The notes beneath the pieces were generated by a model. That model made no database searches. It was not told the DNA's origin and worked only from the letters and a program-made list of their open reading frames with translations. A program made the translations under genes and the position numbers. From JANLQX01 sp031406385 (GTDB taxonomy: Bacteria > Actinomycetota > Acidimicrobiia > Acidimicrobiales > JANYDT01): a stretch of 32,039 bases of DNA. Location: the NCBI GenBank assembly GCA_031406385.1, contig JANOHI010000299.1, positions 1-32,039 on the forward strand, read 5' to 3'. Shown here one piece after another: positions 23,286 to 31,689 of the stretch; positions within the stretch are counted from its first letter, which is position 1; each line of letters begins with the position of its first letter.

Positions 23286-23729
23286 ATGAGCGCAGTGTCG
23301 TCGCGTCTCGATCTGGCAGGGAGAAGGCGGCCGCTCACGTTCCTGTTGGGCGGGGCTGCGGCGGTCGTCCTCGCGGGAATACTGCTGTTCGCCCACCCGG
23401 CGGGCTATGCGACTGCCCCGCTGCTCCCATCGTTCGTGGAACAGAGCGAAGCCAACACCGTCGAGCTTTCCAACGAAGGGCGCAACGCTCTCAACCGCCT
23501 CGCGTGGGTTTACGAGGGGCGGCCAGACCTCCAGGGCGTGTTCGGAATCGGTGCTGACCTGAACCTGGCCGGACTTCTCGACTGGGTCATCTCGCAGCCG
23601 GACTCCTCGGCGCAGTCATTGAGGAATCTCGTGACCGTGTACCGAGAGATTCGGTCCGGCTGGGCGGTGGAGAGTCCGTTCCTTGGTTCCGTTGGCGCTC
23701 CCGGCCTTCCTCCGGCGCAGGCCCCTTGA
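23286..23729 (+). CDS. Small membrane-anchored protein coupled to the O-antigen ligase gene
   Basis: The product is 147 residues and I do not recognise it. After a basic start (MSAVSSRLDLAGRRRP), one hydrophobic segment (LTFLLGGAAAVVLAGILLFA, about 17-36) anchors it, with ~110 residues outside. The outer part includes FVEQSEANTVELSNEGRNALNRLAWVYEGRPDLQGVFG and a helical LLDWVISQPDSSAQSLRNLVTVYREIR, and ends in a Pro/Gly-rich tail. The ATG at 23286 is preferred because the upstream frame to 23211 adds only Arg/Ser-rich sequence. The stop overlaps the TTG start of the ligase-like gene as TTGA, so both are translationally coupled. This suggests an accessory subunit of that membrane enzyme. Confidence 0.72.
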   Translation: MSAVSSRLDLAGRRRPLTFLLGGAAAVVLAGILLFAHPAGYATAPLLPSFVEQSEANTVELSNEGRNALNRLAWVYEGRPDLQGVFGIGADLNLAGLLDWVISQPDSSAQSLRNLVTVYREIRSGWAVESPFLGSVGAPGLPPAQAP

Positions 23730-25045
23730 CCCTGCACGAGCAACCCGAGACCGAGACCGCGCAACCTAATGTGGACCGGGTGCGCGGGGAGACGAAAAGC
23801 TCGACGCGCACCGCCCTCCAACAATGGGCGCTCCGTATGACCCTCGCGACCCTGATCTTGCTGGCAAGCCCAGACATTCTGTCAATGCTTGCGTTCCGCC
23901 AGAAGAACTGGCAATGGCCGGCAGACATCAGCCTGAGCGTGTTGTCTATGGCGAGCGTCACTCTGATCGCCGCGCGGCTCGGACGCGCCGACCTGTTGAA
24001 GGGCATCGTTCGGCGAGCGTGGCCCGCGTGGCTGCTCCTCTTTGCCGCGGCGATGTCCGTGCGCTGGTCCGTCGATCGTCAAGCAACGATCTCGCACGTG
24101 TGGTGGATGTTCGTGGTCGCGGTCTTCGCAGTCGCGTTGGCTACCGTCCGTCCACTCGCATTGACCATTGACGCCGTCTGCCTGTTCGGGACCGGCGCGA
24201 CGATGATCGGACTCTGGCTGTCATTGACCAACGAATCGTTCCGGTTCGGAGACTCGGCGATGGGTTTGTTTGGGAATCGAAACGGCTTCGGCGCGATGCT
24301 CAGCTTCACCTGGCCGGCGGTCTTGATGACATGTCGCGGCACGCCTTGGCGCCGAGCCATCGGCGTTTTCCTGGTACCGCTTTGGGTATGGGCGGTGCTG
24401 GAAACCGGTTCGCGAACATCTCTCGCCTCCATGACTTTGGTCGTCGTCGTCATCGTCGCATATGCCGCGTGGCGATTCCTCGGCCGGGCAGTTCCATCAC
24501 GGACGGTGCGCGCGATGGGTGCGGGCGGATCCGTCGCGCTCCTTTCGGTCAGCATCGCAATTGCACTGCGGGTGGGCGCTCTCTCGTGGTTCACATTCGA
24601 CACAACGCTGAATTCTCGAACCGCCATGTGGCGAGGGCTCCGAACGGCCATGATCGATCACGGCGCACTCGGCTTTGGATCCGCCGCCTTCTGGAGCGGC
24701 GCACGCGGGTATCTTCTGGTAGCGCAAAATGCGTCCGGCCTGGGGCGAGAACTTGCGACCGGCCACAACGGCTGGATGCACGAATGGGTTGCCCTTGGGA
24801 TCATGGGACCAGTGCTCGTCACCGTACTCGTCATCGTTGTCGCCTCTCGAGCGCTCCACGCGATCGAGTGGGGTTCTCGAGGTCAAGGCTCGTTCATCGC
24901 ACTCACAGGGCTCGCTCTCGTGGTGCAGAACGTGACCGAAGCAATGGTCACCCACCCCCGATCGATCTCCTGGATACTCTGGGTGATGCTTGTTGCATTG
25001 CCCGGGCCCCGCCGACGCCAGCGTGAAGCGGGGTCGCCCGGATGA
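23726..25045 (+). CDS. O-antigen ligase / polymerase-like membrane protein (WaaL/Wzy superfamily)
   Basis: The product is 439 residues with a ~35-residue hydrophilic N-terminus and about 11-12 membrane segments. The O-antigen ligase (Wzy_C) signature region comprises GLFGNRNGFGAMLSFTWPA (about 182-200), ETGSRTSLASMTLVVVVIVAY, and a large outer loop with NSRTAMWRGLRTAMIDHGALGFGSAAFWSG then ATGHNGWMHEWVALGIMGPVL. The pattern of R..iW......P..G.G in the loop and 'aHN.yl......G..G' after it is diagnostic of the family; here it reads SRTAMWRG and GHNGWMHEWVALG. Family members join lipid-linked glycans to acceptors, or polymerise repeat units, outside the membrane. The TTG start at 23726 overlaps the previous stop; the next gene overlaps as ATGA. 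Confidence 0.87.
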   Translation: MTLHEQPETETAQPNVDRVRGETKSSTRTALQQWALRMTLATLILLASPDILSMLAFRQKNWQWPADISLSVLSMASVTLIAARLGRADLLKGIVRRAWPAWLLLFAAAMSVRWSVDRQATISHVWWMFVVAVFAVALATVRPLALTIDAVCLFGTGATMIGLWLSLTNESFRFGDSAMGLFGNRNGFGAMLSFTWPAVLMTCRGTPWRRAIGVFLVPLWVWAVLETGSRTSLASMTLVVVVIVAYAAWRFLGRAVPSRTVRAMGAGGSVALLSVSIAIALRVGALSWFTFDTTLNSRTAMWRGLRTAMIDHGALGFGSAAFWSGARGYLLVAQNASGLGRELATGHNGWMHEWVALGIMGPVLVTVLVIVVASRALHAIEWGSRGQGSFIALTGLALVVQNVTEAMVTHPRSISWILWVMLVALPGPRRRQREAGSPG

Positions 25046-26403
25046 TCAAACGTCTGGCTACGGCGTGGCGTTGGCTTGAAAGACGTCCGATTGGTTCCAC
25101 AGTCGCCGCTGCAGTACTTGTTCGGATGACCATGGTGATCATCACGATGCTCCGCGGTGGAACGACGTTTCCGGACGAGCAGCAGTACGTCGATCTTGCT
25201 GGCGCCGCGGCACGGGGAGAGTTGAACGAGCAGTTGTGGAGGGGCTACGCGGTGGAACTTCACCGCTCGGCAGGGGCATTCACCCGTCCGCTGAGCTTGA
25301 TCTACAAGGTCACGGGTGAAGAACGCGTCGTCGCCCAGCTGTTCGCTGCCTGCTTCGGTGTCGCCCTTGCCGCGCTGATCGCTCTGGTTGTGACTCGCAA
25401 CTTCAGCAAGCGAGCCGGGCTTTGCGCCGGCCTTGTCAGCGCGCTCTGGCCATCGCAAGTGCTGTTCTCCTCAACGGTGCTCCGAGAGAGCGAAGTCTGG
25501 CTCGCTCTTCTCGTACTGAGCGTCTGCCTGTCGATCGGCCGAACGGCGAGCCGGACCACGGGATTGGCCACCGTTCTCGGTGTTATTGCCGGGCTGATCA
25601 CCCTCACCTATCTCCGACCACAGACCGCAGTGATTGCCGGCGCCGCCGTGGTGCTCGCCGCCGCCGTGCAAGCCGCGCTCAGCCACCGAGTTCTACCTCT
25701 CGTCGTTCTGACGGCCGTTGCCTCGGTGATACCGGCCACCGCCGGAAACGGGTTCTTCGGAGAGCGACTCATCCGAACAAGAGGAGCAGACCTCGACATT
25801 GATCGGGTCGAACTTGCTGTTGGCGCACAGTCCAAGCTCGTTAAGTTGCCGGCCGCGCGAACCGACGTTGAAACCGCGCCGAAGGACACAGAACCCACAA
25901 CGGCGAAGGCGAACCCGACGAAGCCACCGAGCGCCATGAACGACAAGCCGAAGTGCGAAGGGAATGTGATTTCAGGCGGGCCCGACAAGGGAAAGCCATG
26001 TGCAATCGGCGACGCTGGAGAGGCCATCGTCGTCGAGACGGAGTCACGTGTACGGACCGTTGCTCGAGGATTGCTCGCCATGCTCGTTCTTCCGTTGCCG
26101 TGGTCGTCCGACGGAAGCATCACGTCTCGGTTTGCCCAGGCGGAGAACCTTTTGTGGTTCGTTCTGTACGGCGCGGCCGCGGTTGGAGCGTGGAAGCAAC
26201 GTCGCCGGTTTGGCGAGATTGCCTTCCCGGTGATCATGATCGCTGGAATCGTCGGTGTTGGCGCACTGTCTCAGGGGAACGTCGGAACCGCATTCCGCCA
26301 CAGGGGACAAATCCTCTGGGCCCTCATCATCTTGTCGGCTCCCGTGTTCGAGCAACTCGGGCGTCGATTCGCTACCGCCCGAACCACTCGGCAAGGCGCC
26401 TGA
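25042..26403 (+). CDS. Multi-pass membrane protein, GT-C (GT39-like) glycosyltransferase candidate
   Basis: The product is 453 residues with about 9-10 membrane segments. The first outer loop (about 38-75) contains RGGTTFPDEQQYVDLAGAA, with an Asp-Glu pair at the place where GT39/ArnT-type enzymes bind the lipid-linked donor. Later RNFSKRAGLCAGLVSALWPSQVLFSSTVLRESEVWLALLVLSVCL is typical of these enzymes, with 'lr.e....ll..l'. A long hydrophilic outer loop (about 275-335) is rich in Lys, Pro, Thr and Ala and carries two Cys (KCEG and KPCAIG) that could form a disulfide. It overlaps the ligase-like gene by 4 bp (ATGA) and is followed after 7 nt by asnB. Acceptor and donor are unknown. Confidence 0.75.
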   Translation: MIKRLATAWRWLERRPIGSTVAAAVLVRMTMVIITMLRGGTTFPDEQQYVDLAGAAARGELNEQLWRGYAVELHRSAGAFTRPLSLIYKVTGEERVVAQLFAACFGVALAALIALVVTRNFSKRAGLCAGLVSALWPSQVLFSSTVLRESEVWLALLVLSVCLSIGRTASRTTGLATVLGVIAGLITLTYLRPQTAVIAGAAVVLAAAVQAALSHRVLPLVVLTAVASVIPATAGNGFFGERLIRTRGADLDIDRVELAVGAQSKLVKLPAARTDVETAPKDTEPTTAKANPTKPPSAMNDKPKCEGNVISGGPDKGKPCAIGDAGEAIVVETESRVRTVARGLLAMLVLPLPWSSDGSITSRFAQAENLLWFVLYGAAAVGAWKQRRRFGEIAFPVIMIAGIVGVGALSQGNVGTAFRHRGQILWALIILSAPVFEQLGRRFATARTTRQGA

Positions 26404-26410
26404 CGACGTC

Positions 26411-28321
26411 ATGTGTGGCTTCGTCGGAGCAGTGGGGCGCCGAACGCTTGAGCCCGATTGGCAAGAGGCTCTAACGAAAGCCAACAACTCGCTGTCGCAT
26501 CGCGGTCCTGATGGTGGACGAGTTGAACGAATCCACGACCCCGACGGCTTGCTTGGCCATCGGCGGCTCTCGGTCATCGATCTGAGCATTGCCGCGTTCC
26601 AACCCATGTATGACCCGGTGACCGGCAGCGCCCTGCTGTTCAACGGTGAAATCTACAGTTTTCCGTTGCTTCGAAAGCGTCTTATCGACCGCGGCGAGTC
26701 GTTCTTGACCGATGGAGATAGTGAGGTCCTTCTTCGCTCACTGCGAGTCTTCGGGCTCGAAGGCACGCTCCGAGATATCGACGCCATGTACTCGTTCGCG
26801 TTCGTGGATCGTCCGAATCACCGCGTCGTTCTTGCGCGGGACCGTTTCGGCGAGAAACCTCTGTACTGGCGGCGACGCAACGGGGTGCTGACATTCGCCA
26901 GCGAACTCCGGGCGCTTCGTCTTCTCCCCGGCTTCGACTCGTCGCCGAACCACGAAGCGGCGATCGAGCTCCTTCGATTCGAGACGATCAATCCGCCGCG
27001 GACGATCCATCCGGAAACCTGGCAGCTTCGTCCTGGAACCGCCCTTCTTTTTCCCATTGAAGGCGACGAGCCGGGACCGCCTACCGAGGTGGTCCACTGG
27101 GACGCAGCCGAAGAAGCAGCAACTGCGGCTCGTGCGCCCTTTGACGGGTCAGAAGACGAGGCCGTGACGCAGCTCGACGCCGTACTCGGCGCGAGCGTCA
27201 ACCGCAGAACCATCAGCGACGTTCCCCTTGGCGCGTTTCTGTCGGGCGGTATCGACTCGTCGCTGACGGTGGCCCTCCTTCAGCGTTTTTCGACCGAGCC
27301 GGTGAAGACCTTCACGATCGGCTTTTCCGGCCCGCTTGACGAGTCACCGAACGCAAGGTCAATCGCCGCTCATCTCGGAACCGATCACGTCGAGCTGCGG
27401 CTTGAGCCACGCGAAGCCCTGGGCGTTGTCGAGCAATTCGCCGATCTCTTCGACGAACCATTCACCGATTCCTCGGCCATACCCACGTATCTCGTTGCGG
27501 GATTGGCTCGGAAGAAGGTCACGGTGGCCCTGTCTGGCGACGGCGGCGACGAATTCGGGGGGGGCTACGTCCGGTATCGAGCCGACCGACGAATCGGTCG
27601 AATCCCCCCAGCGACAAGGAGGAACGCAGCCACCTTGCTGCAACGAATTCCCGCTCGTGTTCTTGACAAGACCCTTCCCCGGGTAGCTTTCGGCCCGTTG
27701 CGCGGCCTTCACCACCGGCCCGGCGATCGGGTCCACCGTTTTGCCTCCTTGCTCGGCGCCGACGCTGATGAGCGTTACCAGAGTCTCCGGTCGCTTTGGC
27801 CCGCGGCAGCACTGATTGACGGTGACCGCGCCCGTTTTCCGGTCGGTTCGGCTACGGGTTCATCCGTTCACGATCGGATGCTCCATGACACGTCCTTCTA
27901 CCTTCCCAACGACATATTGACCAAGGTCGATCGTGCGGCGATGGCACAGTCACTGGAGACTCGGGTTCCGATGCTCGAACCAGCGACGTTTCGCTTCATG
28001 TGGTCGTTGCCGGACGACATCAGGATCGGAAGCAACGGGAAGCGCGTCCAGAAGCTCCTGCTGGAGCGGTACATCCCGCGTCCGCTCTGGGACAGACCGA
28101 AGATGGGATTCGGCATTCCTCTTGCGGAGTGGCTTCGACACGATCTTCGCCCGCTCGGCGAAGACCTGCTGTCCGAAGCCACCGCAGAACGCTGGGGATT
28201 CATTCGCCCCGAGTTCCTACGCGCCGCGTGGCTGGAGCACCAGCAAGGCACCAAGAACAACCAACATCTGCTCTGGGCGGCGCTGGTTCTCCATCAGTGG
28301 TGCGAGCGGTGGGCTACGTGA
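26411..28321 (+). CDS. asnB: Glutamine-hydrolysing asparagine synthase family amidotransferase
   Basis: Class II glutamine amidotransferase with a C-terminal AMP-forming synthetase domain, 636 residues. Cys2 (MCGFVG) is the glutaminase nucleophile. SLSHRGPDGG, LGHRRLSVIDLS, LLFNGEIYSF and DGDSEVLL complete the N-terminal domain. SGGIDSS (278-284) is the ATP pyrophosphatase loop, with VALSGDGGDEFGGGYVRY and LPNDILTKVDRAAMAQSLETRVPMLE further on. The family makes asparagine, but members within polysaccharide loci amidate uronic acids (WbpS in the Pseudomonas O-antigen is an example). With a UDP-uronic acid pathway in the same window, amidation of the glycan is a good hypothesis. The ATG at 26411 is fixed by the need for Cys at position 2. 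The stop overlaps the next start as TGATG. Confidence 0.94.
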   Translation: MCGFVGAVGRRTLEPDWQEALTKANNSLSHRGPDGGRVERIHDPDGLLGHRRLSVIDLSIAAFQPMYDPVTGSALLFNGEIYSFPLLRKRLIDRGESFLTDGDSEVLLRSLRVFGLEGTLRDIDAMYSFAFVDRPNHRVVLARDRFGEKPLYWRRRNGVLTFASELRALRLLPGFDSSPNHEAAIELLRFETINPPRTIHPETWQLRPGTALLFPIEGDEPGPPTEVVHWDAAEEAATAARAPFDGSEDEAVTQLDAVLGASVNRRTISDVPLGAFLSGGIDSSLTVALLQRFSTEPVKTFTIGFSGPLDESPNARSIAAHLGTDHVELRLEPREALGVVEQFADLFDEPFTDSSAIPTYLVAGLARKKVTVALSGDGGDEFGGGYVRYRADRRIGRIPPATRRNAATLLQRIPARVLDKTLPRVAFGPLRGLHHRPGDRVHRFASLLGADADERYQSLRSLWPAAALIDGDRARFPVGSATGSSVHDRMLHDTSFYLPNDILTKVDRAAMAQSLETRVPMLEPATFRFMWSLPDDIRIGSNGKRVQKLLLERYIPRPLWDRPKMGFGIPLAEWLRHDLRPLGEDLLSEATAERWGFIRPEFLRAAWLEHQQGTKNNQHLLWAALVLHQWCERWAT

Positions 28322-29472
28322 TGGGTCATGAGCGCCCGATCCGGGTCTTGCGAATCATCGCACGAATGAATGTCGGCGGCCCCGCCCTCCAGGTCACCGC
28401 CATGAAACGGCTGATCGATCCTGCCCTGATCGAACAACGCATCTTGTGTGGCCGGGTGAGTGACGGAGAGGCTGACTACGTCACACTTCGAGCCCCGGAT
28501 GTGGAGCGGACGTTCGTATCCGGCCTTGGCCGAGACGTCCGCCTCCTGGGCGAAGTGCGAGCGTTCTGGGCGATCGTGAAAGAGATCCGGGCGTTTCGAC
28601 CGGACATCGTCCACACCCACACCGCAAAAGCAGGTGTTCTCGGTCGAATAGCGGCAATTGCCACCCGCGTCCCGGTTCGCATTCATACCTACCACGGCCA
28701 TGTGCTTCACGGCTATTTCTCTGATCGGACAACGCGAATCGTGGTGTTCGTCGAACGAGTTCTCGCTCGATACACAGCGGTGCTCGTTGCTGTTGGCGAC
28801 AAGGTCCGAGATGACCTCCTCGCGGCTCGGATCGGCTCCCCTTCTCAGTACCACGTCGTCCCACCGGGAGTGCGCGACCCGTTTCCCCAAGATCGATCGA
28901 CTGCTCGCCGCGCCCTTGGCGTGGAGCCGGATGAGACCGTCGTGGTGTTCGTCGGCAGACTCACCAAGATCAAGCGCGCCGAGCGATTCGTCGAGATGTC
29001 GAATCGGCTGCATCGCCCAGGGCTTCGCTGGCTACTCTTCGGCGATGGGCCCGAACGGGCTGGGCTTGATGAACGCAACAGGGCACTCGGCGGCGCTGTC
29101 GAGTTCCGCGGCTGGCTCGCTGATGTCGCGAACGCCTACGCCACCGCAGACCTGATTGTCCTTACCAGCGACAACGAGGGGATGCCCGTTGCCCTGATCG
29201 AGGCGGCGATGCAGGGCGTGCCTGCGGTGTCGACCGATGTCGGTGCAGTACGAATGGTCGTCCTCGATGGAACGACCGGCTCAGTCGTTCCCGTGAACGA
29301 CCCCGCGGCACTTGACGGAGCAGTTCGGACCTTCATCGAGGACACGCCGTTCCGGCGAGCCGCCGGCACCGCGGCACGGTCCCATGCGCTGGCGAAGTTC
29401 TCGGAGGAGCGATTGGCCGCCGACATGACACGCATCTACGTCGCTGCGCACGGTGGCTCGTCCCGGGAGTGA
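28321..29472 (+). CDS. Glycosyltransferase family 4
   Basis: GT-B retaining glycosyltransferase, 383 residues. RVLRIIARMNVGGPALQVTAMKRL (about 8-31) carries the acceptor-side 'N.GGpa.qv' loop. RPDIVHTHTAKAGVLGRIAAIATRVPVRIHTYHGHVLHGYF is the hallmark of GT4 enzymes close to undecaprenyl-linked glycan synthesis. The C-terminal half has VVVFVGRLTKIKRAERFVEM, WLLFGDGPER, FRGWLADVANAYATADLIVLTSDNEGMPVALIEAAMQGVPAVSTDVGAVRMVV, including the E-x7-E motif in NEGMPVALIEA. The ATG at 28321 overlaps the asnB stop as TGATG, so it is translationally coupled and the last gene of the rightward operon. The sugar transferred is not known. Confidence 0.92.
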   Translation: MGHERPIRVLRIIARMNVGGPALQVTAMKRLIDPALIEQRILCGRVSDGEADYVTLRAPDVERTFVSGLGRDVRLLGEVRAFWAIVKEIRAFRPDIVHTHTAKAGVLGRIAAIATRVPVRIHTYHGHVLHGYFSDRTTRIVVFVERVLARYTAVLVAVGDKVRDDLLAARIGSPSQYHVVPPGVRDPFPQDRSTARRALGVEPDETVVVFVGRLTKIKRAERFVEMSNRLHRPGLRWLLFGDGPERAGLDERNRALGGAVEFRGWLADVANAYATADLIVLTSDNEGMPVALIEAAMQGVPAVSTDVGAVRMVVLDGTTGSVVPVNDPAALDGAVRTFIEDTPFRRAAGTAARSHALAKFSEERLAADMTRIYVAAHGGSSRE

Positions 29473-29487
29473 CGGTCCCCGAGGAGC

Positions 29488-29521
29488 GCGTCTCGGGTTA
29501 CGGCGCCTACGCCTGAGACGC
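29488..29521. terminator. Hairpin between convergent genes
   Basis: GCGTCTCGGG (29488-29497) pairs with CCTGAGACGC (29512-29521), ten pairs including one G-T, around a 14-nt loop. It lies after the GT4 stop at 29472 and spans the stop of the convergent protease gene, so it may terminate both. Confidence 0.5.
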
Positions 29522-31618
29522 ACCAGGTCGCAGGACGGTGGGCGGGACGGTCCCTCCGGTCGGCGCCGACGGTCGACTGGTCGGTGCTTGCGGCATCACG
29601 GCGGCGGAGGAAGCGTTCGAACGACCAGGTGCGTTCACGTAGACCCAGCCGCTCCACTCCCCCGGCACTGCTCCGGCAACGGCACGAACGCGTAGCGCGT
29701 ACCGGGAGCCGCCGAGGAGATCATTCGCCACGTAGGGCGACGTGGCATTGCTGATCACCGAGGCACCGTTGGCGAGGTCGATGCGCTCGACCTGATGGGC
29801 GGTGATGGCGTGGCCCTTCGGGTCGATGCAGCACCACGACAGCGTGAGCACCGCAGGCTCGCTCCCCACATCCAACGACGACGACACCACTGGCGGGCCC
29901 GGAACGTCGCCGACGATGAGCGCGTCGCTCGCAACGAAACCCGACGAGAGCGCGTCGTTGCGAACGTTCACCCACCCCCGGTAGCTCTGACCTCGCACCA
30001 GACCGGGAAACGTCGCCGACAGCGAGCCCGTTGTCACCGGGGCTGAGCACTGCAACTGGTCAGCGCTGCGGCAGACCTTCGCCTCATAGGAGGTGGTTCC
30101 CCCGCCGGTGTCCGACGGGGCGACCCACGACAGCGCCAGCCCGTCGTCATTCGCCTGCATGAGCGTCAATGACGTCGCCGCCCCCGGGGTGAAGAGTCGG
30201 TTCACGCTCAATCGGTACTGGCCGATGCTGCCGTAGCCGGACCAACCCGTGGACGGAGTGAGGTACGCCTCGCCCGACACAGCGAGGTAATACGTCCCGG
30301 CGGCGAGCAACGCATCGAACGAGGCGCCGATCGCGCCCGGAGGGTCCCACGCGTCGATCGTGGCTCCTGCCGCGGAGAACAGCGCGAGACGGGGGTCGAG
30401 GTTCGCGCTGATCGCGTTCGGCGTGACCTCAACGAGCAGCCGCCCGCCGGGGTGCGCGATGCGATACACATCGACATCGGCATCACTGTCCACCAACGCG
30501 TCGACGACAACGTTGCCATCTCCGAGCACTGTCGACGTGCCGACGCCATCGCCAACGGCGTCGCCGATGACGCCTGTGGTGGCGGCGATGACGTCAATAT
30601 CGTCTTCGAAGTTGTTCGCCCCGGAGTACTCCCCCTTGGACCACTGGCTCGTGCGATACCACGCCGCCGATCCCATGAGCGGCGACCAGCTTCCATGCCC
30701 GCTGTAGTACGGGAACGAAGCGGTGCCGTCGTGCGAAAGCCCGAACAGATGACCCGCTTCGTGGGAGATCACCGCCGCGGTGACGGCCGGACGGAAGAAC
30801 GGCTCGAAAAACGTCCATCCACCGGGGGTCACCTCACCGTATTCCTCGAAGACGCCGATTCCAGCTATTCCAGAACACGTTCCCGGGCAGATGAAGTTCT
30901 CTGTGGTGATGGCAATCACCTGACCGAAGACCGGGTCCGACGGCGATGATCGGATCAGCCGATCAGGCGAGGGCGCCTCGGTCGTCACGTCGAGGTCGAA
31001 CGGCGCGAAGTCTTCGGCCACGGCGGACCACGTCTCGGCGATGAAGTTCAACTCGGCCGTGGAGAACGAACTCTCAGGATCATCGAAGTTGAAGTTCGGC
31101 TTGCTGAGCGTCGCACCTCCCGTCCAATACGGTCCAGCGGTGATGTCGCGGAACTGGAGGTGCAGGGTCTTCGAACTGCCCGGACGGCTATGCAGCGAAA
31201 ACGCGTCCGGAGGCACCGGGTCTGCCCCAAGCGCCGCCGGCCCTCGGCTCGCCTCGCCAGTTTGTTGGACAGCCGGCGATAGCGAGGTCGCCCGATCAAT
31301 CGGTGCTTCGACGAACACCCCGGAGCCATCTTCTTTGGCATAGAAGGACCGGTCCTCCGTCAGCCGATCGACGACCTCATTCGAGACGCCGAGCCTCGAC
31401 GCCATGCGTGACTTGATAGGAAACCGGGATCGCTCGAATTCGGCGATCGGCAGCAGCCCGGTGGAGAAACCGACGGAACCGACCGAACCGTCACGGCCGA
31501 CGCCCGATTCCCCGGCCGACGGAGAGCGAGGTAAGACCAGCACGCTGGCAAGTGCGAGAAAGGCGGCACCCATGCGCGCCCGAGGCGATCGCGCGTGAGC
31601 CGATCGAAACGAGGCCAC
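29507..31618 (-). CDS. Secreted metzincin-type zinc metalloprotease with PPC-like and fibronectin III-like domains
   Basis: The product is 703 residues with a signal peptide (SPRARMGAAFLALASVLVLPRSPSAG, about 11-36) and a probable propeptide to about 140. The catalytic domain (about 145-345) contains the zinc site HEAGHLFGLSH (286-296), matching HExxHxxGxxH, and the Met-turn WSPLMGSA (Met315). The Cys pair NFICPGTCSG precedes it. Residues ~370-475 (DADVDVYRIAHPGGRLLVEV ... YYLAVSGEAYL) resemble a pre-peptidase C-terminal domain, and ~480-575 and ~580-665 look like two fibronectin III domains, followed by a Pro/Ser-rich tail. The start is GTG at 31618, with an alternative ATG at 31573 that also leaves a signal peptide. 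The protease likely acts outside the cell; its substrate is unknown. Confidence 0.88.
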   Translation of the reverse strand: MASFRSAHARSPRARMGAAFLALASVLVLPRSPSAGESGVGRDGSVGSVGFSTGLLPIAEFERSRFPIKSRMASRLGVSNEVVDRLTEDRSFYAKEDGSGVFVEAPIDRATSLSPAVQQTGEASRGPAALGADPVPPDAFSLHSRPGSSKTLHLQFRDITAGPYWTGGATLSKPNFNFDDPESSFSTAELNFIAETWSAVAEDFAPFDLDVTTEAPSPDRLIRSSPSDPVFGQVIAITTENFICPGTCSGIAGIGVFEEYGEVTPGGWTFFEPFFRPAVTAAVISHEAGHLFGLSHDGTASFPYYSGHGSWSPLMGSAAWYRTSQWSKGEYSGANNFEDDIDVIAATTGVIGDAVGDGVGTSTVLGDGNVVVDALVDSDADVDVYRIAHPGGRLLVEVTPNAISANLDPRLALFSAAGATIDAWDPPGAIGASFDALLAAGTYYLAVSGEAYLTPSTGWSGYGSIGQYRLSVNRLFTPGAATSLTLMQANDDGLALSWVAPSDTGGGTTSYEAKVCRSADQLQCSAPVTTGSLSATFPGLVRGQSYRGWVNVRNDALSSGFVASDALIVGDVPGPPVVSSSLDVGSEPAVLTLSWCCIDPKGHAITAHQVERIDLANGASVISNATSPYVANDLLGGSRYALRVRAVAGAVPGEWSGWVYVNAPGRSNASSAAVMPQAPTSRPSAPTGGTVPPTVLRPGASQA

Positions 31619-31624
31619 AGGCCA

Positions 31625-31630
31625 AAGCTA
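31625..31630 (-). promoter_or_regulatory. Candidate -10 box for leaderless transcription of the protease gene
   Basis: TAGCTT on the minus strand ends 6 nt before the GTG at 31618 and there is no Shine-Dalgarno sequence. The same hexamer stands before the GT4 gene at 13672. Confidence 0.35.
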
Positions 31631-31689
31631 CCCATTCTCCTGCTCGGCGTTGGGTGCTTCGCCCAGAGCACATGCCCGAGGAGCGGATT

